Shown here: positions 1 to 8,374 of the stretch, piece after piece
Layout: each line of letters begins with the position of its first letter
How positions within the stretch are numbered: the first letter of the stretch is position 1
Source of the DNA: Polaromonas sp.
GTDB taxonomy: Bacteria > Pseudomonadota > Gammaproteobacteria > Burkholderiales > Burkholderiaceae_C
Assembly: GCF_010365105.1 (NCBI RefSeq)
Contig: NZ_JAAFGZ010000012.1
Coordinates: 30,317 to 94,316 of the forward strand
Direction: 5' to 3'
Length of the DNA stretch: 64,000 bases
Notes under the pieces: generated by a model
Databases searched by the model: none
What the model saw: the letters and a program-made list of their open reading frames with translations, nothing else
Told to the model about the DNA's origin: nothing
Program-made: the position numbers and the translations under genes

Positions 1-276
1 CTTGCCCTGGCGACGGATCACCAGGTTTTCTGCGGCAAGTTCGTCAATGGCCTTGCGAACGGTTCCCTGGCTGACGCGAAAGCGCGCAGCCAGTTCCATC
101 TCGCTTGGTATCAGTTCGCCGGGTTTCCATTCAGCCGTCTGAAGTCCCTTGAGGATCAGCACCTTGATCTGCTGGTACAGCGGACTGAAGGCCGGCGTCT
201 GTCCGGCAGGCGCGATTGCCCCATGCTCGGCAGCTGCCAAGGAGGTATCGGGTGTCAAAGAATGGGTATGTGTCAT
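1..276 (-). CDS. GntR-family transcriptional regulator, N-terminal part
   Basis: The first 92 residues of a DNA-binding regulator run off the left edge. After a 30-residue leader comes a winged helix-turn-helix of the GntR type: FSPLYQQIKVLILKGLQ, then PGELIPSEMELAARF and VSQGTVRKAIDELAAENLV, the usual GntR helix 2/helix 3 signature. The ATG at 276 follows a region shared with the divergent mdh gene. The effector domain is outside the window, so the subfamily (HutC-like or FadR-like) cannot be judged. The position next to TCA-cycle genes suggests that it regulates them, and the 12-bp palindrome at 352-363 is a candidate operator; both points are inference. Confidence 0.85.
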   Translation of the reverse strand, partial: MTHTHSLTPDTSLAAAEHGAIAPAGQTPAFSPLYQQIKVLILKGLQTAEWKPGELIPSEMELAARFRVSQGTVRKAIDELAAENLVIRRQGK

Positions 277-351
277 ACAGCAAATTTGCCCAGTGGCTTG
301 GGATCATGGGTCGCAGTGCCTGAGCCGGGCATGAAATCAGTCTGGATCATA

Positions 352-363
352 TCTTATATAAGA
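352..363. promoter_or_regulatory. Perfect 12-bp palindrome, candidate GntR operator
   Basis: TCTTATATAAGA is its own reverse complement and lies in the divergent gntR-mdh intergenic region. It is followed by a partial direct repeat (ATAAGACATAAGACA, 359-373). The same 12-mer recurs at 22524-22535. Twofold symmetry fits a dimeric GntR regulator, but no binding evidence is available from sequence alone. The rest of 277-550 contains no convincing gene. Confidence 0.5.
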
Positions 364-550
364 CATAAGACAAGTTGACCTGCCGCAATTTTCAAGCGTA
401 AAATCCCGGGCTGTGCATCGCGTCGACTCTCTTTGCTGGTCTTGTACAAAAAGACGCTGCTTTCATGGTCCGGTAAAGCTTGAAATTGCGACGCAAACCT
501 TGTGCCACACCCTATCCAATAATTTTTTAACTTTCCTGGAGTTGTCAATC

Positions 551-1537
551 ATGAGCAAAACACCCGTCCGAGTTGCAGTCACTGGCGCCGCTGGTCAAAT
601 CGGTTACGCATTGCTGTTTCGCATTGCCTCGGGCGAAATGCTCGGCAAGGACCAGCCGGTCATTTTGCAATTGCTTGAAGTCCCGGTTGAAGGCCCGCAA
701 AAGGCGCTCAAGGGCGTGATGATGGAACTCGACGACTGCGCCTTCCCGCTGCTCGTGGAGATGACCGCGCACAGCGACCCGATGACGGCCTTCAAGGATG
801 CCGACTACGCGCTGCTGGTCGGCTCGCGTCCACGCGGCCCGGGAATGGAACGCGCCGAGTTGCTGGCCGTCAACGGCGCCATTTTCACGGCACAAGGCAA
901 GGCGCTGAACGCCGTCGCCAGTCGTGATGTGCGGGTTCTGGTGGTCGGCAACCCCGCCAACACCAATGCCTACATCGCCATGAAGTCAGCTCCTGATCTG
1001 CCACGCAAGAACTTCACAGCCATGCTTCGGCTGGACCACAACCGCGCCGCCAGCCAGATCGCTGCCAAGACCGGCAAGGCCGTGGCCGACATCGAAAAAT
1101 TGACAGTCTGGGGTAACCACTCGCCCACCATGTACGCCGACTACCGTTTTGCCACCATCAACGGCGATAGCGTCGCCCAGATGATCAACGACCAGGAATG
1201 GAATGCCAACGTGTTTTTGCCGACTGTCGGCAAGCGCGGCGCGGCCATCATCGAAGCGCGTGGTTCTTCTTCGGCTGCATCGGCCGCCAACGCCGCCATC
1301 GACCACATGCGCGACTGGGCGCTGGGCACCAACGGCAAGTGGGTGACCATGGGCATTCCGTCAGACGGCCAGTACGGCATTCCAAAGGACACCATGTTCG
1401 GCTTCCCCGTGACTTGCGAAAACGGCGAATACAAGATTGTCGAAGGCCTGGAAATCGACGCATTCAGCCAGGAACGCATCAACAAGACGCTGGAAGAGTT
1501 GCAGGGCGAGCAGGCCGGCGTCGCTCACCTTCTGTAA
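551..1537 (+). CDS. mdh: Malate dehydrogenase (NAD-dependent)
   Basis: A 328-residue cytosolic enzyme that interconverts malate and oxaloacetate with NAD in the TCA cycle. The N-terminal Rossmann motif TGAAGQIG (residues 11-18), the mobile substrate loop RPRGPGMER (93-101) and the active-site LDHNR (161-165, Asp162) with WGNHSPTMY (His190) are all present. This is the 'type 2' MDH common in Burkholderiales. The ATG at 551 was chosen because [15 protein letters not shown] is the normal start and a GGAG-like site (CTGGAGTT) lies about 8 bases before it; an in-frame extension upstream has no family support. It leads a co-directional run with the CitE-like lyase, a secreted protein and acnB. Confidence 0.97.
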   Translation: MSKTPVRVAVTGAAGQIGYALLFRIASGEMLGKDQPVILQLLEVPVEGPQKALKGVMMELDDCAFPLLVEMTAHSDPMTAFKDADYALLVGSRPRGPGMERAELLAVNGAIFTAQGKALNAVASRDVRVLVVGNPANTNAYIAMKSAPDLPRKNFTAMLRLDHNRAASQIAAKTGKAVADIEKLTVWGNHSPTMYADYRFATINGDSVAQMINDQEWNANVFLPTVGKRGAAIIEARGSSSAASAANAAIDHMRDWALGTNGKWVTMGIPSDGQYGIPKDTMFGFPVTCENGEYKIVEGLEIDAFSQERINKTLEELQGEQAGVAHLL

Positions 1538-1634
1538 CAGGCTGCAGGAAAATCGGGGGACGCGGGCGGCAAACTTGTGATGCGCGCCCGGCCCCTGAGC
1601 CACTCGCGACAGACCTCAAGACCGAGTTTATTCA

Positions 1635-2624
1635 ATGAAACATCCGCGTAAAGTTCTCCTCGGCGCTCAGGCAGCAACCGCTTTTTTGCCGGTTTGCGAC
1701 CATTACAGCGGCGTTGAAGTGCGGATGCGCAAAAGTCTGCAATTGCAGGCCGAAATGATTGAAGAGTTCGACGCCTGTGTGTTTGACGTGACGCTGGACT
1801 GTGAAGACGGCGCGCCGGTTGGCGGTGAAGCTGACCATGCCGCCATGGTCGTGGCACTGGCCGCATCGGCCAGCGACAAGGCCCGCGTCGCCGTCCGTGT
1901 GCATGCGGTCGGTCACCCGGCATTCGAGTCTGACATGGACGTCATCGCGGGAAAGCTTGCACACCGGCTTTCACACATCATGATTCCCAAGGTCGAGTGC
2001 ATCGACGACGTGATCAGGGCTGAGCAGGCGCTTTTGTCAGCATCTGCGGAGGAATTGCCGCTGCATGTGCTGATCGAGTCGCCGCTGGCCGTTCGCAACG
2101 CGTTTGAAATCGCTGCGCATCCCCGCGTGCAATCTCTCAGTTTTGGCCTGATGGACTTTGTTTCCAGCCATGGCGGTGCCATTCCCGCCGATGGCATGAG
2201 CAGTCAGGGCCAGTTCACCCATCCGCTGGTCGTCCGCGCCAAGCTCGAAATCGCTTCCGCCTGCCACGCCTATGGCAAGGTTCCTTCGCATTGCGTGGTG
2301 ACGGAGTTCAGCGATGCCGCTGCCATGACGCTCGCCGCGCGGCGTGCGTCGCGCGAACTGGGCTACACCCGCATGTGGAGCATTCATCCAAATCAGATAC
2401 GCTCCATCCTGGCGGCTTTTGCCCCCAGTGAAACCGAGATTGAAGATGCTACAAAAATAATAGCTGCTGGTGCCCGTGCTGACTGGGCACCCATCAGTTC
2501 TGACGGTAAATTACACGACCGCGCGAGTTATCGCTACTTCTGGCAGGTGCTGGAACGCGCCCACCAGACGGGCCGCACATTGCCGCCTGATGCCCAAACT
2601 TACTTCACGGACGCTCGTTCATGA
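1635..2624 (+). CDS. CitE-like CoA ester lyase (HpcH/HpaI aldolase family)
   Basis: A 329-residue TIM-barrel protein of the CitE / malyl-CoA lyase superfamily. Visible signatures are the N-terminal RKSLQLQAEMI and DVTLDCEDGAP (about residues 51-61; acidic metal/CoA site), IMIPKVE, LIESPLAVRNAFEIA (Glu for metal binding) and LSFGLMDFVSSHGG. Family members cleave or form C-C bonds in malyl-, citramalyl- or citryl-CoA, or act as thioesterases; the substrate cannot be read here. It lies about 100 bp behind mdh and ahead of acnB, suggesting a role around malate or glyoxylate. Residues about 271-286 (ATKIIAAGARADWAP) are encoded by a fragment of the dispersed repeat, in frame. Confidence 0.85.
   Translation: MKHPRKVLLGAQAATAFLPVCDHYSGVEVRMRKSLQLQAEMIEEFDACVFDVTLDCEDGAPVGGEADHAAMVVALAASASDKARVAVRVHAVGHPAFESDMDVIAGKLAHRLSHIMIPKVECIDDVIRAEQALLSASAEELPLHVLIESPLAVRNAFEIAAHPRVQSLSFGLMDFVSSHGGAIPADGMSSQGQFTHPLVVRAKLEIASACHAYGKVPSHCVVTEFSDAAAMTLAARRASRELGYTRMWSIHPNQIRSILAAFAPSETEIEDATKIIAAGARADWAPISSDGKLHDRASYRYFWQVLERAHQTGRTLPPDAQTYFTDARS
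2446..2492 (+). repeat. Dispersed GCTAT/ATAGC repeat, 5' half, inside the CitE-like gene
   Basis: GATGCTACAAAAATAATAG followed by CTGCTGGTGCCCGTG matches the first half of the window's repeat family. It is read in frame by the surrounding lyase gene and has a second small hairpin, GGTGCCCGTGCTGACTGGGCACC. Confidence 0.6.
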
Positions 2625-2650
2625 GCGACCATTCACCGACGAGGAATTGT

Positions 2651-3316
2651 ATGAAAACCCAACCCATCGCCACCTTGGCAGCCGCGCTGGCCGCCGCCTT
2701 CCTTCTGGCCGCTACGCCCATGGCGCAGGCCGAAACCGCCAAGACGTCTGACAAGGCAGCGCCTGGCAAGGCAAGCACTGCCAAGCCTGTGGCCGGCAAG
2801 TCCGCAGCGGTCAAGGCCGACAAGCCTGCAGCCAAAAAGAAGGCTGAGAAAAAGCCGAAGGTTTCTGCCAACCGTACCAACCTCAAGAGCGCTGCCGTCA
2901 ATGTGGCAGCGGGTATCCAGGCCGCAGAAGCCGCCATGACGCCTGCCGAACTGGCAATTGCCGAGCGGGTGCAGGTTGGCAAGATGCCATGCGAACTTGG
3001 CGCATCGGTCACGCTGACCGCCGACCCCAAAAATCCCGGTTATTTCGACATGCAGGGCAAGAACTTCAGCTATCGCATGTTTCCGGTGGCCACGTCCACC
3101 GGCGCCATTCGCCTTGAAGACCAGAAGGCTGGCGCTGTCTGGCTGCAACTGGCCAACAAATCGATGCTGATGAGCCAGAAGCAGGGCATTCGCCTGGCCG
3201 ATGAATGCACAAGTCCAGCGCAATTAATTGTGGCGCAGAACCTCAAGTTGCATCCACCCGCCAGCATTCTGGATGCGCCGCCTCCTGTGGTTGCCAATCC
3301 GGTCCCTGCCCAGTAA
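2651..3316 (+). CDS. Secreted Ala/Lys-rich protein of unknown function
   Basis: A 221-residue protein with a clear Sec signal peptide ([20 protein letters not shown], cleavage probably after AQA near residue 25), then a low-complexity Ala/Lys/Pro linker (about 26-80) and a globular C-terminal half. Two cysteines (KMPCELG and ADECTSP) could form a disulfide in the periplasm. The ATG at 2651 follows GAGGAATT, a good ribosome-binding site; an earlier in-frame start overlapping the lyase stop would destroy the signal peptide. I do not recognise the family. It sits between the lyase and acnB, but nothing in the sequence ties it to the TCA cycle. Confidence 0.75.
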   Translation: MKTQPIATLAAALAAAFLLAATPMAQAETAKTSDKAAPGKASTAKPVAGKSAAVKADKPAAKKKAEKKPKVSANRTNLKSAAVNVAAGIQAAEAAMTPAELAIAERVQVGKMPCELGASVTLTADPKNPGYFDMQGKNFSYRMFPVATSTGAIRLEDQKAGAVWLQLANKSMLMSQKQGIRLADECTSPAQLIVAQNLKLHPPASILDAPPPVVANPVPAQ

Positions 3317-3369
3317 ACAGCGTTTTCCTCGTCATCACGATTTCCAATAACTTCAATCAGAGGGTAGCC

Positions 3370-5985
3370 ATGTCATCCGAGTTCCTGCCAACCTACCGCA
3401 ACCATGTTGCCGAACGTGCCGTACTGGGCATTCCACCGCTGCCTTTGTCCGCCCAGCAAACCGGCGAGGTCATTGAACTGCTGAAGAATCCGCCCGCAGG
3501 CGAAGAAGCCTTCCTGCTCGACCTGATCACCCACCGAGTGCCCGCTGGCGTCGATGCCGCCGCCAAGGTCAAGGCCAGCTACCTGGCCGCCGTGGCACAC
3601 GGCAGCGAAAAATGCACCCTGATCTCGCGTGAAAAAGCCACGCAGTTGCTGGGCACCATGCTGGGTGGCTACAACATCAGCCCGATGATTGCATTGCTTG
3701 ATGACGCTGAAGACAGCGTGGCTTCGCAAGCGGCCAGCGGCCTGAAGAACACCCTGCTGATGTTCGACCAGTTCCACGACGTGCAGGAAAAGGCCGAAAA
3801 AGGCAACAAGTACGCCAAAGCCGTGCTGCAAAGCTGGGCCGATGCCGAATGGTTCACCAGCCGCCCCGAGGTGCCGCAGTCGATCCAGCTGACCGTGTTC
3901 AAGGTTGCCGGCGAGATCAACACCGACGACCTGTCGCCCGCGCCAGACGCCTGGAGCCGCCCCGATATTCCACTGCATGCGCTGGCGATGCACAAGAATG
4001 CCCGCCCTGGCGTCACCCCCGAGGAAGATGGCAAGCGCGGCCCGGTCAGGTTCATTGAAGAACTCAAGGCCAAGGGCAACCTCGTGGCCTATGTGGGCGA
4101 CGTGGTCGGCACCGGCTCCAGCCGCAAGTCCGCCACCAACTCCGTGCTGTGGTTCACCGGCGAAGACATTCCTTTCGTGCCGAACAAGCGTTTTGGCGGC
4201 GTCTGCCTGGGCAGCAAGATTGCCCCGATTTTCTACAACACCATGGAAGACTCGGGCGCGCTGCCGATCGAACTCGACGTGTCGCAAATGAACATGGGCG
4301 ACGTGATCGAACTGCGCCCCTACGAAGGCAAGGCGCTGAAAGACGGCGAAGTCATCGCTGAATTCAAGCTCAAAAGCGAGGTGCTGTTTGACGAAGTGCG
4401 CGCCGGCGGCCGCATTCCGCTGATCGTCGGCCGTGGCCTGACCGCCAAAGCCCGCGCTGTGCTGGGCCTGCCGGTGTCCACGCTGTTCCGCCTGCCGCAA
4501 AACCCTGAAGCCACCGAGCGCGGCTTCACGCTGGCGCAAAAGATGGTCGGCCGCGCGGTCGGCCTGCCTGAAGGCCAGGGCGTTCGTCCCGGCACCTACT
4601 GCGAACCCAAGATGACCTCGGTCGGCTCGCAGGACACCACCGGCCCGATGACCCGCGACGAGCTGAAAGACCTGGCCTGCCTGGGTTTCAGCGCTGACCT
4701 GGTCATGCAGTCGTTCTGCCACACCGCCGCCTACCCCAAGCCGGTCGATGTGAAGATGCACCACGAACTGCCCGACTTCATGAGCGACCGCGGCGGCATT
4801 CCGCTGCGTCCGGGCGACGGCATCATCCACAGCTGGCTCAACCGCATGCTGCTGCCTGACACCGTCGGCACCGGTGGCGACAGCCACACGCGTTTCCCCA
4901 TCGGCATCAGCTTTCCAGCCGGTTCCGGCCTGGTGGCTTTCGGTGCCGCCACCGGCGTCATGCCGCTGGACATGCCTGAATCCGTGCTGGTACGTTTCAA
5001 GGGCGAGCTGCAGCCCGGCATCACGCTGCGCGACCTGGTCAATGCGATTCCGCTGTACGCCATCAAGGCCGGCCTGCTGACCGTCGCCAAGCAGGGCAAG
5101 GTCAACATTTTTTCGGGCCGCATCCTGGAAATCGAAGGCTTGCCAGACCTGAAGGTCGAGCAGGCGTTTGAATTGAGCGACGCGTCGGCCGAGCGTTCCG
5201 CTGGTGGCTGCACGGTGCACCTGAACAAGGAACCGATCATCGAGTACATCACCAGCAACATCACGATGCTGAAATGGATGATTGCCACCGGTTACTCGGA
5301 CGTGCGCACCATCAAGCGACGCATCGCCGCCATGGAAGCCTGGCTGGCTGACCCGCAACTGCTCAAGGGAGACGCCGACGCTGAATACGCCGCCGTCATC
5401 GAGATCGATCTGGCCGACATCCACGAACCCATCGTGGCCTGCCCGAACGACCCGGATGATGTGAAAACCCTGGGCGATGTCGCCGGAAGCGTCATCGACG
5501 AAGTGTTCATCGGCAGCTGCATGACCAACATCGGCCATTTCCGCGCCGCGTCCAAGCTGCTCGAAGGCAAGCGCGATATTCCGGTCAAGCTCTGGATGGC
5601 GCCGCCGACCAAGATGGATGCCAAGCAGTTGAGCGAAGAAGGCCATTACGGCGTGCTCGGTTCCGCCGGCGCCCGTATGGAAATGCCGGGCTGCTCGCTG
5701 TGCATGGGCAACCAGGCGCAGGTCAAAGAGGGCGCGACGGTGTTCTCGACCTCGACGCGCAACTTCCCGAACCGCCTGGGCAAGAACTCCAACGTGTACC
5801 TGGGTTCTGCCGAACTGGCCGCGATCTGCTCCAAGCTGGGCAGGATTCCGACCAAGGCCGAATACATGGCCGACATGCAGGTACTGACGGCTGCCAGCGA
5901 CAAGGTGTACCAGTACCTGAACTTTGATCAGGTCAAGGATTACACCGACTTGGCCGACACGGTCAAGGAAACGCTGCCTGTTTAA
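3370..5985 (+). CDS. acnB: Bifunctional aconitate hydratase 2 / 2-methylisocitrate dehydratase
   Basis: An 871-residue [4Fe-4S] enzyme converting citrate to isocitrate. It has the AcnB order: a HEAT-like N-terminal domain (about 1-160), the swivel domain ([31 protein letters not shown]), then the catalytic domains with [11 protein letters not shown]. The cluster cysteines are visible as GSCMTN (Cys717) and GCSLCMGN (Cys775, Cys778), close to the E. coli spacing. The ATG at 3370 is preceded by AGAGGGTAGCC. A second aconitase (AcnA type) lies 2.4 kb downstream. AcnB is usually the main growth-phase enzyme, whereas AcnA is the oxidation-resistant one. Confidence 0.97.
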   Translation: MSSEFLPTYRNHVAERAVLGIPPLPLSAQQTGEVIELLKNPPAGEEAFLLDLITHRVPAGVDAAAKVKASYLAAVAHGSEKCTLISREKATQLLGTMLGGYNISPMIALLDDAEDSVASQAASGLKNTLLMFDQFHDVQEKAEKGNKYAKAVLQSWADAEWFTSRPEVPQSIQLTVFKVAGEINTDDLSPAPDAWSRPDIPLHALAMHKNARPGVTPEEDGKRGPVRFIEELKAKGNLVAYVGDVVGTGSSRKSATNSVLWFTGEDIPFVPNKRFGGVCLGSKIAPIFYNTMEDSGALPIELDVSQMNMGDVIELRPYEGKALKDGEVIAEFKLKSEVLFDEVRAGGRIPLIVGRGLTAKARAVLGLPVSTLFRLPQNPEATERGFTLAQKMVGRAVGLPEGQGVRPGTYCEPKMTSVGSQDTTGPMTRDELKDLACLGFSADLVMQSFCHTAAYPKPVDVKMHHELPDFMSDRGGIPLRPGDGIIHSWLNRMLLPDTVGTGGDSHTRFPIGISFPAGSGLVAFGAATGVMPLDMPESVLVRFKGELQPGITLRDLVNAIPLYAIKAGLLTVAKQGKVNIFSGRILEIEGLPDLKVEQAFELSDASAERSAGGCTVHLNKEPIIEYITSNITMLKWMIATGYSDVRTIKRRIAAMEAWLADPQLLKGDADAEYAAVIEIDLADIHEPIVACPNDPDDVKTLGDVAGSVIDEVFIGSCMTNIGHFRAASKLLEGKRDIPVKLWMAPPTKMDAKQLSEEGHYGVLGSAGARMEMPGCSLCMGNQAQVKEGATVFSTSTRNFPNRLGKNSNVYLGSAELAAICSKLGRIPTKAEYMADMQVLTAASDKVYQYLNFDQVKDYTDLADTVKETLPV

Positions 5986-6027
5986 GGCGGGCTGCTGAAA
6001 AGCCGGTGGCAGGGTGCCCGGCTTGCG

Positions 6028-6072
6028 CCACAAAAAAGCCCCGCTGTTTTTGCAGCGGGGCTTTTTTGTGGG
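6028..6072. terminator. Bidirectional rho-independent terminator
   Basis: A perfect 19-bp stem with A- and T-rich flanks (AAAAAAGCCCCGCTG, loop TTTTTG, CAGCGGGGCTTTTTT) sits between the convergent acnB and the PPOX-fold gene. It can serve both strands. Confidence 0.93.
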
Positions 6073-6103
6073 CCTCGTGGCCCTTTGTCATCGAAAGCCG
6101 GAA

Positions 6104-6616
6104 TTACATCCGCAATTCCTTGTGCTCGCCCATCTTTTCAGGTGGCTTGCCGGTGACGGCGGCTGTCAGCATCTTGGCCACCTGGACCATCTTGCTTTCC
6201 TTCACATCCCAGTACTCGGCGTGGCTGATGAGGACTTCCAGCAGCGCGACGTCGGGGTCGGTCGGGCCGCCCGGGAACCAGGCCTTGGCCATTGGCGTCC
6301 ACAGCGCTTCCTTCTTGGCCATGTCTTCGACAATCAACGCATTGCCCGACACCGATACATAACTGTCGTCGCCAGTGTCGGCATACGAAACGTTCACGTT
6401 GTCGTCCTGCGCGACATGCCTGGCGATTTCACTGCTGCGGGAAATGAAGAAGTACAGACGGTTGCCTTCGTCCATGTTCTTGTTCTGGGTCGTCAGCGGC
6501 TGGCTGTGCATCATGCCGTTCGCATGGCGATGGGTGAACATGCCGAACTTGATGTCCTTGATCAGGTCCCAGAGTTTTTGGTGCTCTGTTGCCGTGGTGT
6601 TTTCCGTGGTGCTCAT
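6104..6616 (-). CDS. Pyridoxamine 5'-phosphate oxidase-like (general stress protein 26) family protein
   Basis: A 170-residue split-barrel flavin-binding fold. FGMFTHRHANGMMHSQPLT and RLYFFISRSSEIARHV are typical of the GS26/YdaG-like group, and the C-terminal W..E...LEVLISHAEYWD segment is also seen in that group. Members bind FMN, F420 or heme, and most are uncharacterised; this is not the PdxH enzyme, which is encoded separately in this window. The ATG has a GGAG site (CACGGAGACTTC) just upstream. It is monocistronic and convergent with acnB. Confidence 0.85.
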   Translation of the reverse strand: MSTTENTTATEHQKLWDLIKDIKFGMFTHRHANGMMHSQPLTTQNKNMDEGNRLYFFISRSSEIARHVAQDDNVNVSYADTGDDSYVSVSGNALIVEDMAKKEALWTPMAKAWFPGGPTDPDVALLEVLISHAEYWDVKESKMVQVAKMLTAAVTGKPPEKMGEHKELRM

Positions 6617-6784
6617 GAAGTCTCCGTGAAGTGGTTGAGTTGTTCATTCACTTTAAGCCGGAGCCTGCCAAACACGAATCAGCCGCTGGCTTGCCTGGCT
6701 GTCGGTACTTGCCGACAGGCAGGGCGCAAAAAACCAGGGATTTCAGCCGGGTGCCACTGCTGCGTCGAACCGGCCGGTTTTATG

Positions 6785-6843
6785 GGTCAAAACAGGCTTT
6801 TGCGCATGTCCCTCATGCATCAGCTGCTATCAAAAAATTTAAA
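6785..6843 (-). repeat. Dispersed repeat copy, complete, minus orientation
   Basis: Read on the minus strand it begins TTTTTTGATAGCAGCTG, continues through CATGCGCAAA and ends AGCCTGTTTTGA. It lies directly against the 3' end of trhP. The rest of 6617-6845 shows no gene. Confidence 0.85.
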
Positions 6844-6845
6844 AT

Positions 6846-8246
6846 TTATGCACAGGCTGGCTGCGCCAGCTCGCTGACGGGGTCGATCAGGCGGGCCAGG
6901 AGCGCCCCGTCAGCCGGCGCTTCGAGTGGAATCCACACCCGCATCGGGCTGCCCGAAGCGACCGTGATGGCGTCGCCGTCGCCGTTTTTCATGTGTGTGA
7001 CCGTCACGATGCGGTTGCCGTCCGGGTGAATCACTTCGAGCCGGTCGCCGACCTGGAAGCGGTTTTTGGTTTCCACCTCGGCCCAGTCGCCCTGCACGGA
7101 CCTGACCTCGCCGGCAAACTGGCTGCGGCGCATTTCAGAGCTGCCGGTTTCGTAATTCTGCGTGTCCTGCGCCGGGCGGCGTTCCAGGAAACCGCTGGTG
7201 TAGCCGCGATTGGCCAGGCCTTCCAGTTCGGTGATCAACGCCGGGTTGAACGGCCTGCCGGCGACGGCGTCGTCAATCGCGCGGCGGTACACCTGCGCGG
7301 TGCGCGAGACGTAATAGCCGCTCTTGGTGCGGCCCTCGATCTTCAGCGAATCGACGCCGATCTTCACCAGCCGGGCGACATGTTCGACGGCCCGCAAGTC
7401 CTTGCTGTTCATGATGTAGGTGCCGTGCTCGTCCTCCATGATGGGCATGAGTTCGCCCGGACGCTGCTTTTCCTCCAGCAGGTAAACGCCGTCGGCCAGC
7501 GGATGGCGTGCGCTGCCGCCGCAGTTCGAGAACGACTGATCGGCTTGCTGCTGTTCCCCGGAAAAATCGAAGTCGCCTTCAAGCCTTGCCGGAAGCACCT
7601 CGCCCGAATCGGTCTTGTCGCTGCCGGGTTGCGGCGTGTAGTTCCATCGGCAGGCGTTGGTGCAGGTGCCTTGGTTGGCATCGCGGCGGTTGAAGTAGCC
7701 CGACAGCAGGCAGCGGCCCGAGTACGCCATGCACAGCGCGCCATGCACGAACACCTCCAGTTCGATGTCGGGGCATTCCTGGCGGATTTTTTCGATCTCG
7801 TCCAGGCTCAGTTCGCGCGACAAAATGATGCGGGCGACGCCTATCTTTTGCCAGAACTTCACCGCCGCCCAGTTCATGGTGTTGGCCTGCACCGACAGGT
7901 GAATCGCCATATCCGGCCATTGTTCGCGCACCATCATGATCAGGCCTGGGTCGGCCATGATCAGCGCGTCGGGCTTCATGGCGATGACTGGCTCGATGTC
8001 GCGCAGGTAGGTACGCACCTTGTCGTTGTGCGGCAGCAGGTTGCTGGTGACAAAAAATTTCCTGCCGCGCGCGTGGGCTTCTTGAATGCCTGTCTGGATT
8101 TGTTCCAGACGAAACTCATTGTTGCGCGCCCGCAGTGAATAGCGCGGCTGGCCTGCATACACCGCATCGGCGCCAAAATCATAGGCTGCGCGCATCTTGT
8201 CGAGCGAGCCGGCGGGCAGGAGTAATTCGGGTATCTTCAATGTCAT
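6846..8246 (-). CDS. trhP: tRNA 5-hydroxyuridine modification protein, U32 peptidase family (YegQ type)
   Basis: A 466-residue U32-family protein. The segments ADAVYAGQPRYSLRARNNEF, SVQANTMNWAAVKFWQ and VFVHGALCMAYSGRCLLSGY follow E. coli YegQ (TrhP) nearly residue for residue, including the Cys-rich DANQGTCTNACRW that suits Fe-S or prephenate-dependent chemistry. TrhP makes 5-hydroxyuridine at tRNA position 34. The ATG at 8246 (MTLKIPELLLPAGSL) was chosen by alignment to the YegQ start; an ATG at 8291 would add 15 residues, and neither has a strong ribosome-binding site. It is divergent from acnA. Confidence 0.9.
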   Translation of the reverse strand: MTLKIPELLLPAGSLDKMRAAYDFGADAVYAGQPRYSLRARNNEFRLEQIQTGIQEAHARGRKFFVTSNLLPHNDKVRTYLRDIEPVIAMKPDALIMADPGLIMMVREQWPDMAIHLSVQANTMNWAAVKFWQKIGVARIILSRELSLDEIEKIRQECPDIELEVFVHGALCMAYSGRCLLSGYFNRRDANQGTCTNACRWNYTPQPGSDKTDSGEVLPARLEGDFDFSGEQQQADQSFSNCGGSARHPLADGVYLLEEKQRPGELMPIMEDEHGTYIMNSKDLRAVEHVARLVKIGVDSLKIEGRTKSGYYVSRTAQVYRRAIDDAVAGRPFNPALITELEGLANRGYTSGFLERRPAQDTQNYETGSSEMRRSQFAGEVRSVQGDWAEVETKNRFQVGDRLEVIHPDGNRIVTVTHMKNGDGDAITVASGSPMRVWIPLEAPADGALLARLIDPVSELAQPACA

Positions 8247-8374
8247 CCGGCCATTGTCGAGGCCGTCAGGCGTAAAGCGCTTGCGCTGCATCAGGTCGTT
8301 TGGCTTTGCTGTTCATGATTGGCCCGCTGCCTGCCAGAATGCGGTTTGACGATTAACCAAAAAAGGAGTCTTTC

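Noticed and set aside
3373..6033. 886-codon open frame opposite acnB
   Set aside because: It is the antisense shadow of a well-supported aconitase in GC-rich DNA. Its translation is His/Gln/Arg-rich and low complexity, with no family motif.
7000..8138. Plus-strand open frame opposite trhP
   Set aside because: Shadow of a gene nearly identical in motif content to E. coli YegQ.
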